From Clostridia bacterium (GTDB taxonomy: Bacteria; Bacillota; Clostridia; Oscillospirales; UBA644), in the NCBI GenBank assembly GCA_017621705.1, contig JAGASR010000037.1, forward strand, positions 19,195-83,194: a DNA stretch of 64,000 nt, read 5' to 3'. A program made the translations under genes and the position numbers. Positions 45,494 to 53,623 of the stretch are shown in pieces. Positions within the stretch are counted from its first letter, which is position 1, and each line of letters opens with the position of its first letter. Under the pieces are notes generated by a model that worked only from the letters and a program-made list of their open reading frames with translations, had not been told where the DNA came from and did not search any database.

Positions 45494-46060
45494 TTATTCT
45501 ATTGAATTTCTCCAAGTCTTTTCGCTTGATGGTTTCATTCGCGGAACATCTTTGTTTGTCGTTCCCTGTAGATCTTTCAGAGACGGACGTATTGTTATCA
45601 TATAACTGTACCCAGCTCTGACGGCAAAGAGACGAATCGTAAAAACGATCGGAATATTTATCAGCGCGCCGATAAAAATATTATTGAAAAGATATCCGGG
45701 GAACTGTCCGAGATAGAAAACAAATGACTGAATATGATATATAAGCGTTTCTTCACTCGGAGAAAATGCAAAAACTGCGGCAAAGATCCACATGGTACCG
45801 GCCGCTATCAAATTGTAAATTACAATATCCTTAAAATTATAAAAACCTTTTGCCGTGAGGTTTGAACCGTATGCCTTTGAGATAAAATAAGCAGAGACAA
45901 AAAGAATTATATAAGAAATCAACGCGACTATAAGCTGTCTTATCTCATAAGGCAGAAAAGTTATAAAATTCGTCAGATAAAACATAAAATTAAAAAAAAT
46001 CCAGTTGACACCCGATAAAATAAAATACAATGCTATGTTATTACACATCGAATTTATCAT
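45494..46060 (-). CDS. Small multi-pass membrane protein, GtrA-like topology
   Basis: A 188-residue protein with four predicted membrane segments (about 9-30, 40-65, 78-98, 125-148) and a basic C-terminal tail. The four-helix layout resembles GtrA-like proteins but no signature could be confirmed. Start at 46060 after GGAAAGGGTG. It has its own promoter, with the XRE gene upstream ending in a terminator. Function unknown. Confidence 0.5.
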   Translation of the reverse strand: MINSMCNNIALYFILSGVNWIFFNFMFYLTNFITFLPYEIRQLIVALISYIILFVSAYFISKAYGSNLTAKGFYNFKDIVIYNLIAAGTMWIFAAVFAFSPSEETLIYHIQSFVFYLGQFPGYLFNNIFIGALINIPIVFTIRLFAVRAGYSYMITIRPSLKDLQGTTNKDVPRMKPSSEKTWRNSIE

Positions 46061-46083
46061 ATAATCACCCTTTCCGTAAATTC

Positions 46084-46112
46084 ATTATATAACAGTAAAC
46101 AGCGATTGTCAA
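46084..46112 (-). promoter_or_regulatory. Promoter of the small membrane protein gene
   Basis: Perfect TTGACA (46107-46112), 17 bases, TATAAT (46084-46089) on the minus strand; the start codon is only about 23 bases downstream of the -10 box. Confidence 0.8.
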
Positions 46113-46152
46113 TTAACGAACTGTTAAATACAAATTCAACCGAACGTAAACA

Positions 46153-46180
46153 AACGGCCCCTTATTTCAAAGAGACCGTT
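46153..46180 (-). terminator. Terminator of the XRE regulator gene
   Basis: An 11-bp stem with two G-U pairs (46153-46163 with 46170-46180), then TGTTT on the minus strand. Confidence 0.75.
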
Positions 46181-46204
46181 CGTTATAAATCAATAAATTT
46201 TAAT

Positions 46205-46861
46205 TCAATCTAACCCTCGATAATATATAAATGCCTCTCGGGGAATTATCCCTTCCATATATGCGGCTTCGATTTGCGCGTAATTAAATCCTCCATACTT
46301 TCTGAGAGGTTTGATCAGATGCCAATCCAGATCACCAACAATAATTTTATGGAATATTATTTCTTTTGATTCATAACTCAAAAGCGGAATAAATTTTTCA
46401 AGGACCTCTTCACTGAGATCTTTAAACGATGCTTTTTCTATCAAATTGGTAACAGTTTCATCGTTAAGATATTCAGAAAGGGCAACGATATGAGAGATAT
46501 CGATCCCCTCCTCACTGAATTTACGAGAGAGTTTTTCAAGTACGCTAGGTTTTAAAAGCGGAGCAAGGTTTACTACATCCGAAATATTTTCCGCCACAAT
46601 ATCTTCTCCTTTCGCAACATTTTTTAAGATTAAAGATTCACCGTTCGTCGGTTCACCGTAACCGATGAGTTGATCGAGAGTTATATTAAAAAGATCCGCA
46701 ACAGAAACAAGAACGGAGATATCGGGAAAACTCTCACCGCGTTCATATTTCGATACTGCCTGACGGGATAGATTGAGCTTATCCGCCACCTCATTCTGCG
46801 TCATATCCGCATTTTTTCGCAAATTTGAAAATGCTTTACCGAACTTTTTAATATCGAACAT
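46205..46861 (-). CDS. XRE-family transcriptional regulator
   Basis: A 218-residue protein: helix-turn-helix at residues 5-60 (FSNLRKNADMTQNEVADKLN, SRQAVSKYERGESFPD) and a helical C-terminal part with a repeated leucine-rich pattern (EYLNDETVTNLIEKASFKDL). ATG 46861 preferred over GTG 46870 because GAGGTG sits 6 bases before it. The target could be the adjacent membrane protein gene. Confidence 0.82.
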   Translation of the reverse strand: MFDIKKFGKAFSNLRKNADMTQNEVADKLNLSRQAVSKYERGESFPDISVLVSVADLFNITLDQLIGYGEPTNGESLILKNVAKGEDIVAENISDVVNLAPLLKPSVLEKLSRKFSEEGIDISHIVALSEYLNDETVTNLIEKASFKDLSEEVLEKFIPLLSYESKEIIFHKIIVGDLDWHLIKPLRKYGGFNYAQIEAAYMEGIIPREAFIYYRGLD

Positions 46862-46891
46862 TTCGATCACCTCTTTGGTTTTCTTATTTGT

Positions 46892-46920
46892 AGTATATCA
46901 TAAAATCATAATCTTGTCGA
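46892..46920 (-). promoter_or_regulatory. Possible promoter of the XRE gene
   Basis: TCGACA (46915-46920), 17 bases, TATACT (46892-46897) on the minus strand. Confidence 0.55.
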
Positions 46921-46962
46921 GAAACGGTCGGTTGCGTTTTTTATATTATAAAAAGGTATAAA

Positions 46963-46990
46963 AAAATCCGAACGGTTAAGTTCGGATTTT
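46963..46990 (-). terminator. Terminator of tRNA-Lys copy at 46990
   Basis: An 11-bp perfect stem (46963-46973 with 46980-46990) starting at the tRNA 3' end, followed by T on the minus strand. Confidence 0.85.
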
Positions 46991-47065
46991 GGTGATCCAC
47001 CGGAGAGTCGAACTCCGGACACCATGATTAAAAGTCATGTGCTCTACCAACTGAGCTAGTGGATC
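46990..47065 (-). tRNA. tRNA-Lys (anticodon TTT)
   Basis: A 76-base cloverleaf: acceptor GATCCAC/GTGGATC, anticodon loop CTTTTAA, T-loop TTCGACT, discriminator A and CCA. Identical by eye to the copy at 47214-47289. Confidence 0.96.
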
Positions 47066-47186
47066 GTTTTATTTAATTTCTGTTGAATCAGACAACTTTG
47101 GTATTATAGCACATAATTTCAGATTTGTCAATACCCTTTTGCTAAAAAATTTTAATTATTCACGTAAAATTAATTATTTAAAAGAA

Positions 47187-47214
47187 AAAACCCGAACGGT
47201 TAAGTTCGGGTTTT
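47187..47214 (-). terminator. Terminator of tRNA-Lys copy at 47214
   Basis: An 11-bp perfect stem (47187-47197 with 47204-47214), nearly the same as at 46963 but with one compensated base-pair change (T-A to C-G), then T on the minus strand. Confidence 0.85.
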
Positions 47215-47289
47215 GGTGATCCACCGGAGAGTCGAACTCCGGACACCATGATTAAAAGTCATGTGCTCTACCAACTGAGCTAGTGGATC
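47214..47289 (-). tRNA. tRNA-Lys (anticodon TTT), second copy
   Basis: Same 76-base sequence as 46990-47065. Each copy has its own terminator; a tandem duplication of the tRNA-plus-terminator unit. Confidence 0.96.
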
Positions 47290-47399
47290 ATTTTTTGTTG
47301 TCTTTCCTGACAGCTTAGTTATTATATCAGAAAAACCATGATTTGTCAATAGGTAATATTGCAAACTTTTTGTGTCTTTCTGTTTTTTTGTCGAAGCGA

Positions 47400-47428
47400 T
47401 TGACAAGACATTTTATTTATGATATAAT
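47400..47428 (+). promoter_or_regulatory. Promoter of tRNA-Arg(CCG)
   Basis: Perfect TTGACA (47400-47405), 17 bases, TATAAT (47423-47428), 12 bases before the tRNA. Confidence 0.88.
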
Positions 47429-47440
47429 ACCTAAAAATAG

Positions 47441-47517
47441 CCATCCTTAGCTCAATTGGATAGAGTACCGGATTCCGATTCCGTCGGTTGTGGGTTCAAC
47501 TCCCGCAGGGTGGGCCA
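47441..47517 (+). tRNA. tRNA-Arg (anticodon CCG)
   Basis: A 77-base cloverleaf with acceptor CCATCCT/AGGGTGG, TAGCTCA D-arm start, anticodon loop TTCCGAT, T-loop TTCAACT, discriminator G and CCA. The outer anticodon-stem pair is mismatched (C-T), leaving four pairs. Confidence 0.9.
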
Positions 47518-47522
47518 AGAAA

Positions 47523-47555
47523 AGACGACAGGTATATGCCTATCGTCTTTTTTAT
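47523..47555 (+). terminator. Terminator of tRNA-Arg(CCG)
   Basis: Stem AAGACGA-AGG with CCT-TCGTCTT (47523-47550, one mismatch) followed by a T-run to 47555. Confidence 0.85.
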
Positions 47556-47606
47556 TATATATATCCATTGCGGAACAGGATCAGCGAATATGCGTTTTAA
47601 TACGCA

Positions 47607-47635
47607 TTGACGAATGCCGCAAGATATGCTATAAT
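47607..47635 (+). promoter_or_regulatory. Promoter of the MFS gene
   Basis: TTGACG (47607-47612), 17 bases, TATAAT (47630-47635). Confidence 0.8.
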
Positions 47636-47660
47636 TAATGAAAGAGAAAGGATTGATTAT

Positions 47661-48938
47661 ATGAAAACGAAACTTTCACCGAGATTCTGGGCGGCCTTGA
47701 CGGTTTTCAGTCTTGTCGGTCAGATCGCATGGGTCGTTGAAAATATGTATTTCAACGTGTTTATCTATAAAATGTTTAACGCATCGGCGGAAAACATATC
47801 GGCAATGGTTGCCGCGAGCGCAGTTGCCGCAACGCTTACGACTGTTTTTATAGGTGCATTATCCGATAAAATAGGCAAGCGCAAACTTTTCATCTGCGGC
47901 GGTTATATTCTCTGGGGAGTTTCGATATTGAGCTTTATTCTCATCAAAAAAGATGTTATCGAGGCTGTTTTTCCGATGACGGTCTCCGCGGCTTCGGTGG
48001 GTGTTTCGTTGGTTATAATTCTTGACTGTGTTATGACTTTTTTCGGCTCAAGCGCCAACGATGCGGCGTTCAACGCATGGCTTACGGACAGTACGGACGA
48101 TACGAACCGAGGCGCCGCCGAGGGTATAAACGCGATGATGCCTCTTGTTGCGATACTTGCGGTTTTCGGTGGATTTATGGCTTTTGACCTCGATAAAGAC
48201 GAGAGCTGGACTTATATTTTTGCGATTATAGGCGCTGTTGTTATAATTGTCGGTATAATTGGCATCTTTATTATCAAAGAGCCGAAACTCGAACCGTCGA
48301 AAGAACCGTATTTCAGAACTGTCGTTCACGGATTTTTACCGTCAACCGTAAAGAATAACACTTCTCTTTATTTTTATCTTATCGCATTCATAATCTTCAA
48401 TATTTCAATCCAGATCTTCATGCCGTATCTGATAATCTACTACGAAGTTTCGCTTCAGATGACGAATTATGTCTTCCTCATGGCGCCTGCGATAATTCTT
48501 GCATCGGTCGTTACGGCATTCTGGGGCAAAATTTACGATAAAAAAGGTTTCGGTTTTTCGTCTGCGTGGAGCCTTATATGGCTGATGGCAGGATATATCA
48601 TCCTTTTCGTTTTCAAATCGACGGCACTCGTTTTCATCGGCTCGCTTCTGATGATGTGCGGCTATCTTTCGGGAATGGCGGTCTTCGGAGCAAAGATAAG
48701 AGAGCTTACGCCCGAAGGCAAATCGGGAATGTTTCAAGGTGTGCGAATCTTTTCTCAGGTACTCGTTCCGGGAGTCATCGGCCCGTTTATAGGAAAGACC
48801 GTTCTCGCAAACGCAGAAACAATAGTAAATAACGACGGCACGGAATCGTTCATCCCGAACGGAAATATTTTTATCGCTGCGCTTGCGGCGGCGATGGTGC
48901 TTGCCGGAATGATGTTATCAAAGAAAAGAAATAAATGA
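47661..48938 (+). CDS. MFS transporter
   Basis: A 425-residue protein with about twelve membrane segments in two halves. The cytoplasmic loop GALSDKIGKRKLF between TM2 and TM3 is the MFS motif A; its counterpart in the second half is FWGKIYDKKG. The start at 47661 follows AAAGGA; the frame is open upstream but overlaps the promoter. The sequence suggests the sugar/cation-type MFS permeases (SLC45/GPH-like), but substrate cannot be told. A single-gene unit with promoter and terminator. Confidence 0.85.
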   Translation: MKTKLSPRFWAALTVFSLVGQIAWVVENMYFNVFIYKMFNASAENISAMVAASAVAATLTTVFIGALSDKIGKRKLFICGGYILWGVSILSFILIKKDVIEAVFPMTVSAASVGVSLVIILDCVMTFFGSSANDAAFNAWLTDSTDDTNRGAAEGINAMMPLVAILAVFGGFMAFDLDKDESWTYIFAIIGAVVIIVGIIGIFIIKEPKLEPSKEPYFRTVVHGFLPSTVKNNTSLYFYLIAFIIFNISIQIFMPYLIIYYEVSLQMTNYVFLMAPAIILASVVTAFWGKIYDKKGFGFSSAWSLIWLMAGYIILFVFKSTALVFIGSLLMMCGYLSGMAVFGAKIRELTPEGKSGMFQGVRIFSQVLVPGVIGPFIGKTVLANAETIVNNDGTESFIPNGNIFIAALAAAMVLAGMMLSKKRNK

Positions 48939-48943
48939 TAAAA

Positions 48944-48971
48944 AAGACTGCATATTTTCGTATGCAGTCTT
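48944..48971. terminator. Bidirectional terminator between MFS and trmD operons
   Basis: An 11-bp perfect stem (48944-48954 with 48961-48971) between convergent genes with A/T-rich flanks on both sides. Confidence 0.8.
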
Positions 48972-48980
48972 AAATAATAT

Positions 48981-49241
48981 TTATTTCTTTGAGCTTTTCA
49001 ACAAGCCTTTGATAATGAAGATAAGGAGCAGAATAAAAGCTGCTGCAATGAGGATCAATACGCCTCTGCTGATCTCGACGTCCATTTTGATCCTGATTTT
49101 TTCGGAGAGGAACGATTTGATCGGATTTTTCTTTTCTTCCGAAGAATCGGAAAGTTCATAATACGATCTGTCTTTCTGTGCGATAAGTGACTTGATATAA
49201 GCCGAGATAACGTCTAAAACGTTTTCGAAGATTTTGCGCAT
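48981..49241 (-). CDS. Small membrane protein at the end of the trmD operon
   Basis: An 86-residue protein with one C-terminal membrane segment (GVLILIAAAFILLLIFIIKG) and a charged N-terminal part. Start at ATG 49241 after GAGGTG. It follows trmD by 10 bases and ends the operon. No family recognised. Confidence 0.65.
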   Translation of the reverse strand: MRKIFENVLDVISAYIKSLIAQKDRSYYELSDSSEEKKNPIKSFLSEKIRIKMDVEISRGVLILIAAAFILLLIFIIKGLLKSSKK

Positions 49242-49251
49242 TGATGACACC

Positions 49252-49950
49252 TCACTTTTTAGTTTTCTTCATATATCTTCTGTAGAGATCCCCTCGCCTT
49301 TCGCGTGTGATCTCAAGAGATTTTTCAAGTTTCCATTTTGCGATAAGCGCATGGTTGCCGTTCTGAAGGACTTCGGGAACGGCGAGTCCCTCGTAAACAG
49401 GGGGACGCGTATACTGAGGATGCTCGAGAAGGCCCGAGTAGATACTTTCGTCTTCGTAGCAGGAACTGTCGGCAAGGACTCCGGGGACCATTCTCGACAC
49501 AGCATCGACGATCGTCATAGCAGGAAGTTCGCCGCCCGTCAGAACGAAATCGCCGATCGAGATCTCTTCGTCAACTATAAGATCGATAGCTCTCTGATCA
49601 AGGCCTTCGTAGTGACCGCAAAGAAGAGTTATCGAACCTTTTTTAAGAAGAGATTTTGCTTTTGCCTGCGTAAATTTTTTGCCCTTCGGGGAAAGATAGA
49701 TGCAGTATGTGTCGGGAACAATGCTCTTAATATAACGGAAGCAGTCGCAAACGGGTTGCGGCTGCATAACCATGCCCTTCCCGCCGCCGTAAACGTAATC
49801 GTCTACGCGATTGTGCCTGTCTTTTGTAAAGTCACGAATATTGTGACATACAACATCTATAAGCCCTGCTTTTCTTGCTCTGCCGATTATGCTGGAGGAA
49901 AGAAAAGCGTTGACATCCTCGGGGAAAAGAGTCATTATATCGAATCTCAT
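49252..49950 (-). CDS. trmD: tRNA (guanine(37)-N1)-methyltransferase
   Basis: A 232-residue SPOUT methyltransferase: MRFDIMTLFPE start, DDYVYGGGKGMVMQP, LLCGHYEGLDQRAID and the SAM knot IGDFVLTGGELPAM. Methylates G37 of tRNAs to keep reading frame. The ATG at 49950 overlaps the region just behind the rimM stop by design of the operon (1 base between). Confidence 0.95.
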   Translation of the reverse strand: MRFDIMTLFPEDVNAFLSSSIIGRARKAGLIDVVCHNIRDFTKDRHNRVDDYVYGGGKGMVMQPQPVCDCFRYIKSIVPDTYCIYLSPKGKKFTQAKAKSLLKKGSITLLCGHYEGLDQRAIDLIVDEEISIGDFVLTGGELPAMTIVDAVSRMVPGVLADSSCYEDESIYSGLLEHPQYTRPPVYEGLAVPEVLQNGNHALIAKWKLEKSLEITRERRGDLYRRYMKKTKK

Positions 49951-49951
49951 G

Positions 49952-50452
49952 TTAATTCTCGTCAAATAAACCGTTTAACGGACGGATCTTCATGATCTTG
50001 TTTTCTATATCGGTCTCAATTATGACATCCTTAATAGCGGGGATCATACGAGCGGTGCCATCGGCATCGGTGATCTCGTAGACATCGTTTGCACCCGTTT
50101 TAAGAACGTCGGTGATCATTCCGTAGTTTTTGCCCGAATCGGCATCAACAACGGTGAGAGTAAGCAGATCTTTAATAAAAAATTCACCCTCTCCGAGATC
50201 GAAGAACGATCTGTCGACGTAAATTATTTTATTTCTCATGAGTTCTGCTTTATTGAGATTATCTATACCGTAAAATTTATACAGTACGTTGTTTTTATGA
50301 ATTCTTGCGTATTCAATATCAAAGCGGCGACCGTCGATGTAGATGTATTCAAAGTCGAGAAGAACATCGGGACTGTCTGCCCATGCCTGGACCTTTACGT
50401 CACCCGCGATACCGTGAGTGCCTACTATTTTGCCTGTTTCAATAAGTTCCAT
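49952..50452 (-). CDS. rimM: 16S rRNA processing protein RimM
   Basis: A 166-residue protein with the RimM N-terminal barrel (GKIVGTHGIAGDVKV) and C-terminal PRC-barrel (RMIPAIKDVI). Helps 30S maturation. Usual neighbour of trmD and rpsP. Confidence 0.93.
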   Translation of the reverse strand: MELIETGKIVGTHGIAGDVKVQAWADSPDVLLDFEYIYIDGRRFDIEYARIHKNNVLYKFYGIDNLNKAELMRNKIIYVDRSFFDLGEGEFFIKDLLTLTVVDADSGKNYGMITDVLKTGANDVYEITDADGTARMIPAIKDVIIETDIENKIMKIRPLNGLFDEN

Positions 50453-50466
50453 TTCGACATTACCGC

Positions 50467-50697
50467 TTATAAAATATCAATATTGATCTTTTCGCCGTTT
50501 TTGATAGCGGCAGCTTTAACGACCTGACGGATAGCCTTTGCTACTCTGCCCTGCTTACCGATAATAAAGCCTTTATCTTCGTCTGCGACGGTGAGATTAT
50601 AGATGACAGCGTCTTCGCGCATATCGCCTTTTTCGACCTTTACGGCATCGGGATTGTTGACAAGTCTTTTAACTATATATAAAATAAGTTCTTCCAT
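50467..50697 (-). CDS. khpA: KH-domain RNA-binding protein KhpA
   Basis: A 76-residue single KH-domain protein with GFIIGKQGRVAKAIRQVV, the GxxG RNA-binding loop. Conserved between rpsP and rimM in Firmicutes; with KhpB it affects division and RNA metabolism. Confidence 0.92.
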   Translation of the reverse strand: MEELILYIVKRLVNNPDAVKVEKGDMREDAVIYNLTVADEDKGFIIGKQGRVAKAIRQVVKAAAIKNGEKINIDIL

Positions 50698-50736
50698 TTT
50701 AAGTTTTGTCCTCTTTCAGTAGAACGCAGAAATCAC

Positions 50737-50785
50737 AATGCACAATGCACATTTGCGCGGTTAGGCGTTAACATGCATTATGCAT
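50737..50785. repeat. Small ATGCA-type inverted repeat inside the rpsP-khpA gap
   Basis: Two tandem AATGCAC units (50737-50751) face an ATGCATTATGCAT block (50773-50785), giving an imperfect inverted repeat. This is a low-complexity element of the kind often scattered between genes in Clostridia. Confidence 0.5.
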
Positions 50786-50803
50786 CGTATTACAGCGTTT
50801 TCA

Positions 50804-51046
50804 TTACATGATGCCGTTCTTTTTGAACAAAGATTTAACAGTGTCAGTGGGCTGAGCGCCGTTCTTGATCCACTGTGCAGCTTTTTCCGCGTCGATCTTA
50901 ACTTCGGAAGGTTCGGTGAGGGGGTTGTAAGTACCGATTTCCTCAATGAATCTGCCGTCTCTGGGGAAGCGGGAGTCTGCAACGACAATACGGTAGAAAG
51001 GAGCTTTTTTAGCACCCATTCTGCGAAGTCTGATTTTAACAGCCAT
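50804..51046 (-). CDS. rpsP: 30S ribosomal protein S16
   Basis: An 80-residue protein starting [24 protein letters not shown], the S16 signature. Located between ffh and khpA as usual. Confidence 0.97.
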   Translation of the reverse strand: MAVKIRLRRMGAKKAPFYRIVVADSRFPRDGRFIEEIGTYNPLTEPSEVKIDAEKAAQWIKNGAQPTDTVKSLFKKNGIM

Positions 51047-51099
51047 TTGTTTTCACCTCTTTCAAGTTCGTTTGTATGTTAAAAGTGTATAACGCTAAG

Positions 51100-52416
51100 T
51101 TATTTGAATCTGCGGCGGAATGCCGGAGAATTCACCTGCTTCATCATAGCTTTCATCTGTTCAAAGCTCTTGAGAAGACGGTTTACATCCTCTACCCTTG
51201 TGCCGCTGCCTGCAGCGATACGGCGTTTACGGGAAGGAGTGATGATATCGGGACGCTCGCGCTCTTTCTTTGTCATGGAAAGAATGATAGCTTCGGTCCT
51301 TGCAAGCTGACGTTCGTCAACGGAGAGATCTTTTTCGGCGAGTTTATTTGCGCCGGGGATCATTTTAAGGAGATTGTCGAGCGGACCCATCGTTTTGATC
51401 TGACGCATGTTTTCAAGGAAATCGTTGAAATCAAAACGGTTTTTCATGATCTTCTTTTCAAGCTCGATAGCTTTCTTTTCATCGAAAGTCTGCTCGGCTT
51501 TTTCGATCAGGGTAAGCATATCGCCCATACCGAGGATACGGGATGCCATTCTGTCGGGGTGGAAAGACTCGAGGTCTTCCATTTTTTCACCGGTACCGAT
51601 GAATTTGATCGGTTTGCCTGTGGTATGTTTTACGGAAAGAGCGGCACCGCCACGGGTATCGCCGTCTGTCTTCGTAAGAAGAACACCCGTTATATCAAGA
51701 AGATCGTTGAACGATTTTGCAACGTTGACCGCATCCTGACCCGTCATTGCGTCGACGGTAAGAATGATCTCGTGAGGAGAAACGGTCTCTTTAATCTTAA
51801 CGAGCTCTTCCATGAGAGTCTCATCGATATGAAGACGACCTGCGGTATCAAGAAAGACCATATCGTTGCCGTGGTCTTTTGCATGAGCTATTGCCTGCTT
51901 TGCTATTTCGACGGGAGACGTGCCTTCGGGCATCGTAAAGACGGGAACACCGATCTTTTCGCCGAGAGTCTGAAGCTGAAGGATAGCTGCGGGACGGTAA
52001 ATGTCACACGCAACAAGGAGCGGACGTTTGCCCATATTTTTGAAGAAAAGAGCGAGTTTTGAGCAGTGGGTCGTTTTACCTGCACCCTGAAGGCCGCAGA
52101 GCATAACAATTGTCGGCGGATGGGACGAGATTTTTATTCTGTCGTTTTCGCCGCCCATAAAAGCAGTCAGTTCTTCGTTGACTATTTTTATAACCTGCTG
52201 TGCGGGAGTGAGGCTTTCGAGAACGTCAGCTCCGGTCGCACGTTCGCTGACGGTCGCTACAAAGTCTTTTACGACAGTGTAGTTAACGTCTGCGGAAAGA
52301 AGCGCGAGACGGATCTCTCGCATTACCTCTTTAATATCGCTCTCGGTAAGTTTACCGTGAGATTTAAGTCTTTTAAATATAGAACCGAGTTTATCGGATA
52401 AACTTTCAAATGCCAT
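51100..52416 (-). CDS. ffh: Signal recognition particle protein Ffh
   Basis: A 438-residue SRP GTPase: GLQGAGKTTHCSKLA (G1), DTAGRLHID (G3), TKTDGDTRGGAA (G4/G5 region) and a methionine-rich M domain with RIAAGSGTRVEDVNRLLK. Targets membrane and exported proteins to the translocon. Start at 52416 begins 1 base after the ylxM stop. Confidence 0.96.
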   Translation of the reverse strand: MAFESLSDKLGSIFKRLKSHGKLTESDIKEVMREIRLALLSADVNYTVVKDFVATVSERATGADVLESLTPAQQVIKIVNEELTAFMGGENDRIKISSHPPTIVMLCGLQGAGKTTHCSKLALFFKNMGKRPLLVACDIYRPAAILQLQTLGEKIGVPVFTMPEGTSPVEIAKQAIAHAKDHGNDMVFLDTAGRLHIDETLMEELVKIKETVSPHEIILTVDAMTGQDAVNVAKSFNDLLDITGVLLTKTDGDTRGGAALSVKHTTGKPIKFIGTGEKMEDLESFHPDRMASRILGMGDMLTLIEKAEQTFDEKKAIELEKKIMKNRFDFNDFLENMRQIKTMGPLDNLLKMIPGANKLAEKDLSVDERQLARTEAIILSMTKKERERPDIITPSRKRRIAAGSGTRVEDVNRLLKSFEQMKAMMKQVNSPAFRRRFK

Positions 52417-52417
52417 A

Positions 52418-52813
52418 TCAGTTCTCTTCCCCAAGTGATGCGCTTGCGGAATCCATGATTTCGTTAAGCTTGTCTATGATTTCGGACGGGAGATATTTGC
52501 GCTGTGCAAAATCTTTTACAAAAGCGGCATTCTCATAAGAAGTTACGAGAGACTGCCTCATATTGTTGAATTTATCGAGAAGGTCGAGACGCGCATCTGT
52601 ATCGAAAAGAGTGGTCTCTGCGCGAAGAAGACTGTCTCTTACAGCCTGACGGGTAATAGAGAGCTGCTCGGAGATCTCGGACAAAGAATAGTCCTGCTGG
52701 AAATAAAGATCCATGGTCTGCTTTTGCTTTTCGGTAAGAATATTACCGTAAAGATCGAGAAGAAGACCTATTTTTACTCTTTCTTCTTCGGATGAAACAT
52801 TTATGCTCAACAT
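52418..52813 (-). CDS. ylxM: YlxM/p13 family helix-turn-helix protein
   Basis: A 131-residue protein with GLLLDLYGNILTEKQKQTMDL and an HTH (SLSEISEQLSITRQAVRDSLLRAE), the YlxM pattern. It accompanies ffh in most Firmicutes and is thought to modulate SRP. First gene of the operon. Confidence 0.92.
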   Translation of the reverse strand: MLSINVSSEEERVKIGLLLDLYGNILTEKQKQTMDLYFQQDYSLSEISEQLSITRQAVRDSLLRAETTLFDTDARLDLLDKFNNMRQSLVTSYENAAFVKDFAQRKYLPSEIIDKLNEIMDSASASLGEEN

Positions 52814-52889
52814 TTAAAGACAGACCTCCGAAATCAAAATTCAATGTGTTTTACGTGTCTGTAAAGACAATACGCTTTACATCACAGAT

Positions 52890-52917
52890 ATTATACCACA
52901 TTTTTACGGATTGTCAA
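52890..52917 (-). promoter_or_regulatory. Promoter of the ylxM-ffh-rpsP-khpA-rimM-trmD operon
   Basis: Perfect TTGACA (52912-52917), 16 bases, TATAAT (52890-52895) on the minus strand, giving a ~70-base leader. Confidence 0.83.
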
Positions 52918-52967
52918 GTGGCCATTTGTGAATTTTATGAAAAGAATATGATTTTTTAAATTTATGC

Positions 52968-52996
52968 TTTACAAAGAAGTATTTTTGTGATATAAT
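52968..52996 (+). promoter_or_regulatory. Promoter of rpsO
   Basis: TTTACA (52968-52973), 17 bases, TATAAT (52991-52996). Confidence 0.8.
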
Positions 52997-53002
52997 ATAT
53001 TA

Positions 53003-53105
53003 CGTATGGCAATACCGCCATACCGCAACCTTACCCTTTCTCAGTCGCACGCATCACCGGCGGCGGCCCTGAAACGGGCATATTCAAACATCGGAGGTGA
53101 AAACC
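53003..53105 (+). promoter_or_regulatory. rpsO leader, possible S15 autoregulatory element
   Basis: The ~100-base leader holds a TATGGC/GCCATA hairpin near 53006-53023 and a GC-rich GCCC/GGGC hairpin near 53066-53080 just before the GGAGG site. S15 of several bacteria represses its own mRNA by binding such leaders; this one is only a candidate. Confidence 0.4.
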
Positions 53106-53369
53106 ATGATCCAGGAAAAGAAGAACGAGATCATTTCCGCTAACCGTATTCATGAAAATGACACCGGTTCTCCGGAAGTTCAGATCGCAATTCTTACCGA
53201 GCGCATCAAAAATCTTACCGAACACCTTAAGACCAACAAGAAGGACTTCCACTCCAGAAGAGGTCTTCAGAAGATGGTCGGTCAGAGAAGAAATCTGTTG
53301 AACTACCTCATCAAAAAGGACATCAACAGATACAGCGCGATCATCGAAAAACTCGGCATCAGAAGATAA
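53106..53369 (+). CDS. rpsO: 30S ribosomal protein S15
   Basis: An 87-residue protein with [17 protein letters not shown] and [22 protein letters not shown], the S15 signature. The ATG at 53106 follows GGAGG by 8 bases. Precedes pnp as in most bacteria. Confidence 0.96.
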   Translation: MIQEKKNEIISANRIHENDTGSPEVQIAILTERIKNLTEHLKTNKKDFHSRRGLQKMVGQRRNLLNYLIKKDINRYSAIIEKLGIRR

Positions 53370-53384
53370 GTTTGATCTTATCGT

Positions 53385-53450
53385 TCTAACTCCGTGTGCT
53401 TTGTGCCGTGATCGGCTTTATGGGCGGATCACGGCATAAAGTTAGTTAGA
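53385..53450 (+). other. Stem-loop after rpsO
   Basis: A 10-bp perfect stem (53404-53413 with 53427-53436) within an outer 7-bp stem (53385-53391 with 53444-53450). No T-run, so processing or stabilisation rather than strong termination is expected. Confidence 0.65.
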
Positions 53451-53452
53451 AT

Positions 53453-53547
53453 CCGCGGATTTCGATTGCGCAGTTAAGAAAGCAGCTTTTTTGAAGAACA
53501 TATCTACAAATTATAAAAGCTTTTTTCTTAACTGCTCAAATCCGCGG
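53453..53547 (+). promoter_or_regulatory. Long double-stranded leader of pnp
   Basis: Three nested perfect stems: 53453-53462 with 53538-53547 (10 bp), 53470-53481 with 53524-53535 (12 bp) and 53484-53490 with 53515-53521 (7 bp). In Escherichia coli pnp is autoregulated through an RNase III-cut leader stem; a similar use is inferred here. A further GC-rich hairpin (about 53595-53612) lies between an AAAGGA motif (53584-53589) and the start codon. Confidence 0.7.
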
Positions 53548-53623
53548 CTGTGAGCCGAAAAGAAATCAAAAATAACATCAAAGAAAGGAAAAGTGCGCCG
53601 AAAGTTCGGCGCCGAGAAAGAAC

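Noticed and set aside
46963..47289. Repeat units as a possible CRISPR array
   Set aside because: Only two units, each a complete tRNA-Lys gene with terminator; no short regular repeats with spacers occur anywhere in the window.
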